Below are positions 23,517 through 31,000 of a stretch of 35,669 bases of DNA, piece by piece; positions within the stretch are counted from its first letter, which is position 1, and each line of letters opens with the position of its first letter. The stretch comes from Bacteroidota bacterium (GTDB lineage Bacteria; Bacteroidota; Bacteroidia; Chitinophagales; UBA2359). A model generated the notes under the pieces. The model was given only the letters and a program-made list of their open reading frames with translations, made no database searches and was not told the DNA's origin. The DNA lies in contig JAHDBT010000014.1 of the NCBI GenBank assembly GCA_020630215.1, positions 1 through 35,669 on the forward strand. Direction: 5' to 3'. Both the position numbers and the translations under genes were made by a program.

Positions 23517-24125
23517 TTACCCTCTACCAGAAAAGCTGCCCTTATTAAAAATAATTACGCCTAGTAATCCTGCAACCAAAACAACAAACGGAATAGCAGG
23601 CAATTTTAATAAATAAGGAATAACCAACAAGCTATCGAAATAATAAAAAATCCAACTGCACAGGGCGATTATAAGAGCAATAGGAAAACAAATTAAGCCT
23701 ACCGCCATTGTGATGGTAAACGGATTTTTTTTACTGCCAGGCGCATCAAACAACACCGCAGAAAAGAAAGCGAAAAAAATACTAGGCAGTAGTAAAATGC
23801 CATAAACAATGCTTAGGTTAAATAAATGGTCGCCGCCCATAAAATCACTATTGGCATCGTAAACCCCAGTAGCATTAAACCAAAATAGTATGTTGCCATT
23901 GCCATCTTCATAGTGTGCAATGCCCTCGTAAGAACCTGAAATGCCTGTGGGGAAAGGCGTAGGCGGATCGGTACTGAAATCTAATCGAATTACATTCTCG
24001 AAACTATTAAAAAAAAGGTTTCTTTGTTCTTGTGCATGGCAAAAAACAGAGCTAATAATTAATCCTAGTAAGCATACTGCGGATATAAAACCATGCGTAA
24101 ATTTAGGCAATTGTGGTGCTATCAT
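23517..24125 (-). CDS. Hybrid protein: secreted-domain fragment plus membrane helices
   Basis: This 202-residue protein starts with a signal-peptide-like helix (~13-31) ending HA|Q32. Residues 34-100 (RNLFFNSFENVIRLDFST...SYEGIAHYEDGNGNILFW...GVYDANSDFM) resemble a degenerate copy of the domain that opens many large secreted Saprospiria proteins (typically YFG..AGLDF...EG.A...D.NGNLLFYTDG..VW). The C-terminal half has three hydrophobic helices (~104-125, 138-163, 166-192). The product is probably an inner-membrane protein with a small periplasmic domain. Function unknown. The gene faces the Kazal-protein gene, ending 48 bp from its stop. Confidence 0.7.
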   Translation of the reverse strand: MIAPQLPKFTHGFISAVCLLGLIISSVFCHAQEQRNLFFNSFENVIRLDFSTDPPTPFPTGISGSYEGIAHYEDGNGNILFWFNATGVYDANSDFMGGDHLFNLSIVYGILLLPSIFFAFFSAVLFDAPGSKKNPFTITMAVGLICFPIALIIALCSWIFYYFDSLLVIPYLLKLPAIPFVVLVAGLLGVIIFNKGSFSGRG

Positions 24126-24247
24126 AACAGTGTGTTTTACTGGTTACAAAGTAATACCATGTATTAGGTAGATAGTATTTTTTTCTAGCATTCCAATCAC
24201 AATACGCCCAAACTGTTTCCTAGCCAAACCATTCCGCAATTTACTTC

Positions 24248-25312
24248 CTATTTTCCCGCATCCTCATTATAAATAACCGTTAATAAAGTACGGCCAACAA
24301 CCTTCAAGGTCGATTTACTAATAATATCCATATCATCATCGTGTGTATGCCAAAATTCGCCAAAGCCTGTTGCTGTAGCGTCATTGCTATAATGGATAAT
24401 GTCAATAGTTGGAATTTTGGCAATTTTGTTAACATACAAGTGGTCATCCGTAATTCTACTAGCCGTATAGTCGTTAGAAAAATAAGTGCCATAGCCCAAT
24501 TTGTTAGCCGTTTCCCATACTTTTTTAACCACCTGCGGCGCATAGGCTAACGAGTAACGCTCTTTTAAAAAGAGGGCATCACTCGCACCAACCATGTCCA
24601 ATAAAATGCCATATTTTGCCGTGTAGCCAGGTTTGTGAGGCGTTCTACTCCAATACTGCGAACCCAAACAATAAGAATCCGTCACCTCTGGATTGCCATA
24701 ATCTTCTACATCAAAAAGGATAATATCCACCCCTAAATCAATAGGATTGGCTTTTAGTACCCGAGCAATTTCTAGCAATACACCTACGCCACTGCCACCA
24801 TCATTAGCTCCTAAAATAGGCTCTTTTTGTTTGGTCGCATCTGGGTCTTGTTCGGCAATATGGCGAGTATCCCAATGAGCGCAAAACATAATCCGTTCTT
24901 TATTCTCTGGATTAAAAGAACCAATAACATTGTACATTGGTAAATCTTGGCCTGTATAAGCCTTTACCGTTCCTTTTTGCACGATTACTTCCCCTGCATA
25001 CTTTTTTAACTCGCTTTCCAGCCAGCTTGCACAAGCCTTATGTGCATCTGTGCCAGGCATGCGAGGGCCAAAATCCACCTGCTTTTTAATATAATTATAA
25101 GCCGAAGCACCATCAAATTTAGGAACCGTTACGTCCTTTTTAGCAGCCGTACTACCAGCCCCCGAACCATTTGTTTTTGGTGTAGACGGATTATTATTAG
25201 TGCTGCTACCGCTATCTGGATCGCAAGCAGTAAAAAAAGCAAAAAAGCAACCTAATAGCAATACACAAATATAGGTGCTAGAGAATGAAGTAGTAAAAAA
25301 CGTTCTTTTCAT
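24248..25312 (-). CDS. Glutaminyl-peptide cyclotransferase (M28-type) lipoprotein
   Basis: This is a zinc-dependent glutaminyl cyclase of the animal/M28 type, which converts N-terminal glutamine of exported proteins to pyroglutamate. The N-terminus is a lipoprotein signal (hydrophobic segment, FFTAC with Cys30 as the lipid site), followed by a Ser/Asn/Gly-rich linker. Expected metal ligands are Asp171 (GANDGGSG), Glu203 (DVEDYG) and His322 (FWHTHDDD). His146 in FCAHWDTR, the FGPRMPGTDAH block and the DMVGASDALFLKE block support the M28/QC assignment. Bacteroidota use such cyclases on signal-peptidase products that begin with Gln. Three exported proteins in this window fit that rule. An aminopeptidase of the same fold is the main alternative. 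Confidence 0.85.
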   Translation of the reverse strand: MKRTFFTTSFSSTYICVLLLGCFFAFFTACDPDSGSSTNNNPSTPKTNGSGAGSTAAKKDVTVPKFDGASAYNYIKKQVDFGPRMPGTDAHKACASWLESELKKYAGEVIVQKGTVKAYTGQDLPMYNVIGSFNPENKERIMFCAHWDTRHIAEQDPDATKQKEPILGANDGGSGVGVLLEIARVLKANPIDLGVDIILFDVEDYGNPEVTDSYCLGSQYWSRTPHKPGYTAKYGILLDMVGASDALFLKERYSLAYAPQVVKKVWETANKLGYGTYFSNDYTASRITDDHLYVNKIAKIPTIDIIHYSNDATATGFGEFWHTHDDDMDIISKSTLKVVGRTLLTVIYNEDAGK

Positions 25313-25371
25313 GATGTTATATAAATAGTATGTTCATCGGAATAGTAAAAAAAATACGTTAGTGAAAAGGG

Positions 25372-25412
25372 ATAAGTAATAATGGTTCATTTTATTTTGT
25401 TTCCATTACTTA
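25372..25412. repeat. Solo arm of the E2-type element (E3)
   Basis: AATAATGGTTCATTTTATTT and the bases after it, up to TTTCCATTACT, match the right arm of E2 almost exactly. There is no core and no left arm. The flanks AAGTAAT and ATTACTT form a short inverted repeat around it. It lies 60 bp upstream of the glutaminyl cyclase start (minus strand), so it may affect that promoter. Confidence 0.6.
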
Positions 25413-25419
25413 GTAGCCT

Positions 25420-25487
25420 GTCAAGTTAATTATGATAAGTTGACACCCGATAAAACATGATGCGGAACTTATCATAAATTGGTTGAC
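25420..25487. repeat. 68-bp inverted repeat
   Basis: The arm GTCAA...TTATGATAAGTT (25420-25441) pairs with AACTTATCATAA...GTTGAC (25466-25487). This gives about 22-bp arms with a few mismatches. The spacer contains GACACCCGATAAAACATGATGCGG. It may be a different small palindromic element or a regulatory hairpin. The shared word CTTATCATAAA also occurs near 21405. Confidence 0.55.
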
Positions 25488-25514
25488 AAACCACTTAGTA
25501 TAACTAAAATAAAG

Positions 25515-26014
25515 AATCCCTAGCGTCAGTAAGAAAAAATCAAAATTCAAGAATCTAAATTTTCAATGAAAAACAGGTCGCACCTACGGCGCTTGTTGGT
25601 TTGATATTCGGGTTTCTATAAACAGGTTGTACCTACGGCACAAAAGTCAACAATCAAAAATCCTTACATCAGCATAATAAAACTCCGTGCAACTTAGTGC
25701 CAAACCTCGTGAGTCTCCGTGGGAACAATCGTCAGCAAGAAAAAATCAAAAATCAAATTTCAAGAATCAAAATTCAAAAATCCCTAGCGTCAGTAAGAAA
25801 AAATCAAGAATCTAAATTTTCAATGAAAAACAGGTCGCACCTACGGCGCTTGTTGGTTTGATATTCGGGTTTCTATAAACAGGTTGTACCTACGGCACAA
25901 AAGTCAACAATCAAAAATCCTTACATCAGCATAATAAAACTCCGTGCAACTTAGTGCCAAACCTCGTGAGTCTCCGTGGGAACAATCGTCAGCAGGAAAA
26001 AATCAAGAATCAAA
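25515..26014. repeat. Tandem duplication of a ~240-260-bp repeat-rich unit
   Basis: Unit 1 runs about 25515-25778 and unit 2 about 25779-26014, each starting AATCCCTAGCGTCAGTAAG. They are nearly identical, including GGTCGCACCTACGGCGCTTG and ACCTCGTGAGTCTCCGTGGG. They differ by a small indel near 25541-25548 and one near the junction. A third partial start (TCCCTAGCGTCAGC) is at 26017. The sequence is non-coding, with short inverted words. Confidence 0.8.
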
Positions 26015-26038
26015 AATCCCTAGCGTCAGCATAAAAAA

Positions 26039-26094
26039 CTGACAGCGCAGCGATCTGACAGAGAGCGAAGCGAACGATCTGACCCCTGACCACT
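26039..26094. repeat. CTGACAGCGCAGCG repeat, copy 2
   Basis: This block matches 17311-17366 with a few substitutions: CTGACAGCGCAGCG, CTGACAG, GAGCG, CGAACG, TCTGACC, then CTGACCACT. It lies 9 bp from the stop end of cysS. Confidence 0.65.
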
Positions 26095-26102
26095 AAAAAA
26101 AA

Positions 26103-27605
26103 CTACAAACTCCAAGACGACCCATCAGCCCCATCCTTAACCGTAATTTCCAACTCATTCAGTTTATCCCGAATCAAGTCAGAAGTATTCCAGTCTTTAT
26201 TGGTTCTAGCCTCGCTACGAATTTTTAGAATCAAATCCATTAAGCCATCCGTTAAGCCATCGTTGCCTGCATGTGTTTCATCAGATAAACCTAAAATATC
26301 GGTAATAAAGGCATTAAAATGCGTTTTTAATCGAGCAAAAGTCGCTGCACTAATAGCGTTTGCAGGCATTTGTTTATTATGCATGGCATTAATTTTACTA
26401 CTCAACTCAAACAATTCGGCTAATGCTCTAGCAGTATTGTAATCGTCGTTCATGTGTTCGTAGCAGTTGTCCATTGCTTTTAATACGGCAGCTTCTTCGT
26501 CAGCATTGCCAGCCGTTTCATTACCAGGATGAGCAAAACCATTCACCAGTTTTAAAGCCGACATTAAACGCTTATATCCTTTTTCGGCTGCTTGTAAAGC
26601 TTCGTTAGAAAAATCGACGGTGCTGCGATAATGTGCTTGCAACATAAAAAAGCGAATCGTCATAGGCGTATAGGCTTGTTCAAGTGCGGTGTGTTCGCCA
26701 TTGAATAACTGTTCGAGGGTAATAAAATTATTGAGCGATTTGCCCATTTTTTGCCCATTAATCGTAATCATATTATTGTGCATCCAATAGCGCACCGAAT
26801 CATGTCCACAGCAAGCAGTTGATTGAGCAATTTCACTTTCGTGATGCGGAAACAATAAGTCCATACCACCGCCATGAATATCAAACGTTTCACCTAGGTA
26901 CTTGGTACTCATTACCGAACACTCCAAATGCCAGCCCGGAAAACCACTGCCCCAGGGCGAAGTCCATTGCATAATATGTTCGGGAGCTGCTTTTTTCCAT
27001 ATTGCAAAATCAACATGGTGTCTTTTTTCCGATTGACCTTCTAGTTCTCGAACGGTTTCCCGTTCTAGTAAATCTTCCAATTTTCTACCCGATAAAATGC
27101 CATAAGGATGATCCGCACCATACTTCCGTACATCAAAATACACCGATCCATTCGACTCATAAGCATAACCCGACTCTAATATTTTTTGCACCCACTCAAT
27201 CTGTTCAATAATATGTCCCGATGCGGTAGGTTCTATACTAGGACGCAAGGTGTTGAGCAAGGCACAAGCATCGTGATAGCGGTCGGTGTAAAATTTTACA
27301 ATTTCCATAGGCTCCAGCTTTTCTAGCTTGGCCTTTTTTTCTACTTTGCTTTCGCCTTCACCAGCTACCTCATCTTCTAGGTGGCCTACATCCGTAATAT
27401 TACGCACATAACGCACCTTGTAGCCCAAATGCTTAAAATAACGGTTAACCACATCAAAGGTTACCGCAGGGCGTGCATGACCTAAATGCGGATCGCCATA
27501 AACCGTTGGCCCACACACATACATGCCTACATGACCCGCTTCTATAGGGGTGAAAACTTCCTTCTTTTTGCTAATCGTGTTAAATATCTTCAATTCGCCT
27601 TTCAT
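26103..27605 (-). CDS. cysS: Cysteinyl-tRNA synthetase
   Basis: This class I aminoacyl-tRNA synthetase attaches cysteine to tRNA-Cys in the cytoplasm. It has 500 residues, normal for the family. The signature [19 protein letters not shown] contains zinc-ligand Cys31 and the HIGH box (HLGH, 40-43). [12 protein letters not shown] and HHESEIAQ supply further zinc ligands. KMGKS (286-290) is the KMSKS box, and LNNFITL follows it. The C-terminal helical domain (about 320-470) and the short tail ending [10 protein letters not shown] are typical. The gene is alone on the minus strand. Its stop end abuts a dispersed repeat. No operon partner is seen. Confidence 0.97.
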   Translation of the reverse strand: MKGELKIFNTISKKKEVFTPIEAGHVGMYVCGPTVYGDPHLGHARPAVTFDVVNRYFKHLGYKVRYVRNITDVGHLEDEVAGEGESKVEKKAKLEKLEPMEIVKFYTDRYHDACALLNTLRPSIEPTASGHIIEQIEWVQKILESGYAYESNGSVYFDVRKYGADHPYGILSGRKLEDLLERETVRELEGQSEKRHHVDFAIWKKAAPEHIMQWTSPWGSGFPGWHLECSVMSTKYLGETFDIHGGGMDLLFPHHESEIAQSTACCGHDSVRYWMHNNMITINGQKMGKSLNNFITLEQLFNGEHTALEQAYTPMTIRFFMLQAHYRSTVDFSNEALQAAEKGYKRLMSALKLVNGFAHPGNETAGNADEEAAVLKAMDNCYEHMNDDYNTARALAELFELSSKINAMHNKQMPANAISAATFARLKTHFNAFITDILGLSDETHAGNDGLTDGLMDLILKIRSEARTNKDWNTSDLIRDKLNELEITVKDGADGSSWSL

Positions 27606-28003
27606 AAACGTATACTTCTTTTGCTAAGTTTAAGAGGATTGATCTACTTTCTGAATTATAATAAAATATAATACAAATTCCTTTTTTCTTTAAAAGCCTC
27701 ATTATTATGGTAATAAAAAGACTTTATACAGTAATTTTATAAATGTTAGCCTATTATTATCTAAACAATTTAGTTTAACTTTGCGTAATAACTAAGGCAT
27801 CTTATTTGCTATTGTTGAATAGTAGTGCGCTTTAGCGTAGTCTAGCTTTTTGATAATGGATGAGGTAACCCATCCACTAATCTATTTACTGAACGGATGA
27901 GTGCTGTCATCCGCTACTTTGACTTCCCTAAACAACACCAAGACAAACTAAAAAGTGCCGCCCCTTTAAAGAAAATAGATTTTAATTATCCTAATTTGAT
28001 ATT
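27606..28003. other. Divergent region with two hairpins before the giant gene
   Basis: TAACTTTG at 27776-27783 (plus) fits the -7 half of a Bacteroidota promoter, but no TTTG lies at the right distance. Two hairpins follow in the possible leader: TGGATG...CATCCA (27857-27876, with inner GGTAACC) and CGGATGA...TCATCCG (27894-27913). The second pair of arms also occurs at 14535-14554. Confidence 0.45.
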
Positions 28004-31000
28004 ATGAAGCCGTTAAGATACGCTTTTTTTTGTATTTGCATTTTTCTAGCAGCCAATTTTTCCCCTATTTATGCACAATTAAACATGACCCTTACTGGCC
28101 AGTTGGCCTACAATGAGGGAATTAACGATATTTGGGGCTATACCGATCCTAGCGGAAACGAGTATGCCCTAGTTGGTACACAAACGGGCGTATCTATTGT
28201 AGATATCAGCACTACGCCTAGCACGCCTACCGAATTACACTTTATACCAGGTGTAAATAACAATTGGCGAGACCTCAAAACTTGGGGAACTCATGCTTAT
28301 GTAGTCAACGAATCTCCTAGTGGCGGCGGCTTATTAATTATTGATTTAAGTGGATTACCAGGCGCAATTACTACGTCTACCACCAACTTAGGTATTGGTT
28401 ATACCGATTCGCACAATATTTTTATTGACGAAAACGGCATTGGCTATTTATTTGGTGCTTACACAGGAACCGTAGGTAATGGAACCATTATTTGCGACAT
28501 CAATGCCAATCCTACCAATCCTACTTATTTAGGAATTTACAATACCAATTACGTTCATGACGGTTTTGTAAGAGGTGATACCATGTGGACCAGCGAAATT
28601 TATGCAGGACAATTAGGCGTAGTAGATGTAACCAACAAAGCGGCTCCCGTTTTATTAAGTTCGCAACCATCGCCAAAATCTTTTGCCCATGCTTGTTGGT
28701 TATCAGATGATGGTAATTATATCTTTTTAGTAGATGAAAAATCAGATGCATGGGTTACGGCTTACGATGTGTCTGATATTTATGATATTAAAGAATTAGA
28801 CCGATGGCAGTCCTTCCCCGGAACTAATGTAGTGCCACACAATACTTTTGTACTAGGAAACTTTGTAGTCAACTCCTACTATACCTCTGGTGTAGTAGTG
28901 CTAGATGCTACTTATCCTGATAACCTCATAGAAATTGCCAATTACGATACTTCGATTGGCTATTCTGGAAATGGTTATTTTGGCGATTGGGGGGTATATC
29001 CTTACTTTGCTACAGGTACTATTATTGCCAGCGACCGACAAGAAGGCTTACACGTATTTTCGCACACTTTTACCCAAGCCTGCTACCTAGAAGGAGTCAT
29101 TACCGACATGAATACAGGCGCAGTAATTCCAAATGCAGCAGTAGAGATTGTAGGCGTTTCTTCTTCGATAGATAATACTGATTTTTTGGGGATTTATAAA
29201 ACAGGCGCAGCTACCGTAGGCACGTATACCGTAAATGTTACCGCTACAGGATATTATCCAGGTACGGCTACCGTTATCTTATCAGCCAATGGCACCATTA
29301 CTTACTTAGATATAGAATTAACACCTATCCCTGCTTGTACTTTTGCTCCAGTAAATGTAACACATACCAATTTAACGGATGTATCGGTGCTGGTAACCTG
29401 GGATGCCGACCCCAATGCTATTGCTTATAATATTCAATACCGACCTGTTGGCAGTACTACTTGGACAAGCACTACTAGCCCACTCAACAATGTTACTTTA
29501 TCAGGATTAACCCCTGCTACCCCTTACGAAATAGAAATAGAAATTGATTGTGGAAGTGGGGTAGTAAGTCCTTTCTCTGTTACCCATAATTTTACTACTT
29601 ATGCTTCTTGCGCTGCACCAGTAATTACCTTCGGAACCATTACCGAAACAACTGCCGTTTTTAACTGGACAGCCATCAGCACCGCCAACGATTACACCAT
29701 TAGATATAGACCGCTTGGGGCATCTGCCTGGACAGGCAACAACGCTAATGCTTTAACCATTGGAGCCAATGGCTTACAAGGATGTACAGATTACGAAGTG
29801 CAAATACGAAGTAATTGCACGGGATTTTCGGGGGGCTACTCGGTAATTTATAATTTTACAACTACTGCACCTGATGCAACTTGGACAGGAGGCGCAAGCC
29901 TACTAACCTGTGACGCTGCCATCAACCTAAATTCACAAGTAACGGGTAATAGTGGTGGCACATGGACAGGTACAGGCGTAAGCACCACAGGCACATTCAA
30001 CCCTATTGGATTAACAGCAGGCACCTACCCCATTACCTACACCGTAGGCACAGGCACTTGCTTAGGCACAGATGTCCAAAACATAACCGTAAGCGCAGCC
30101 CCAGACCCGTCCTGGACACCAACAAGTTTGCAAGATTGCGATGCTAGTATTGATTTAAATACCTTAGTAGTTGGCACAAACGGAGGGTCTTGGACAGGTA
30201 CAGGCGTAAACACCACAGGCATTTTTGACCCTAGCAATTTAGCGAGTGGTATTTATCCAATAGCCTATACGGTAGGAACGGGTTCTTGCCAATTTACCAG
30301 CAATCAAAATATAACCATAACCACTGCTCCCGATGCTAGTTGGACAGGCACAAGCCTAGTGGAATGTGATGTAGCCATAGACCTAAATCCACAAGTCACA
30401 GGCACAAGCGGTGGCACCTGGACAGGCACAGGTGTAAGCACATCAGGCATGTTTAACCCTAGTGGATTAACCGCAGGCAATTATCCTATTACCTACACCG
30501 TAGGCATAGGCACTTGCCAATTTTCGACTAATCAAAATATCATTGTAACTGCCGCTCCCGACCCAAGTTGGACGGGTGTAAGCCTAGCGGAATGTGATGC
30601 AGCCATAGACCTAAATCCACAAGTAACAGGTACAAGCGGAGGCTCTTGGACAGGCACAGGCGTAAGCACATCTGGTATGTTCGATCCTAGCGGATTAACA
30701 GCAGGTACCTATCCAATAACTTACACGGTAGGTACTGGTTCTTGCCAATTTACCAACAATCAAAATATAACTGTAACCGCAGCCCCCGATGCGAGTTGGA
30801 CAGGCACAAGCATTGTGGAATGTGATGCGGCAATAGACTTAAACTTACAAGTAACAGGCAATAGCGGCGGTACTTGGTCAGGCACAGGTGTAAACACATC
30901 TGGCATGTTTAACCTTAGTGGATTAACAGCAGGCACTTACCCAATTACCTACACGGTAGGCACTGGCACTTGCCAGTTTTCTACCAACGAAAATATAACC

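Noticed and set aside
25515-26014. Insertion sequence
   Set aside because: There is no transposase frame and no matching terminal inverted repeats; the structure is a direct duplication.
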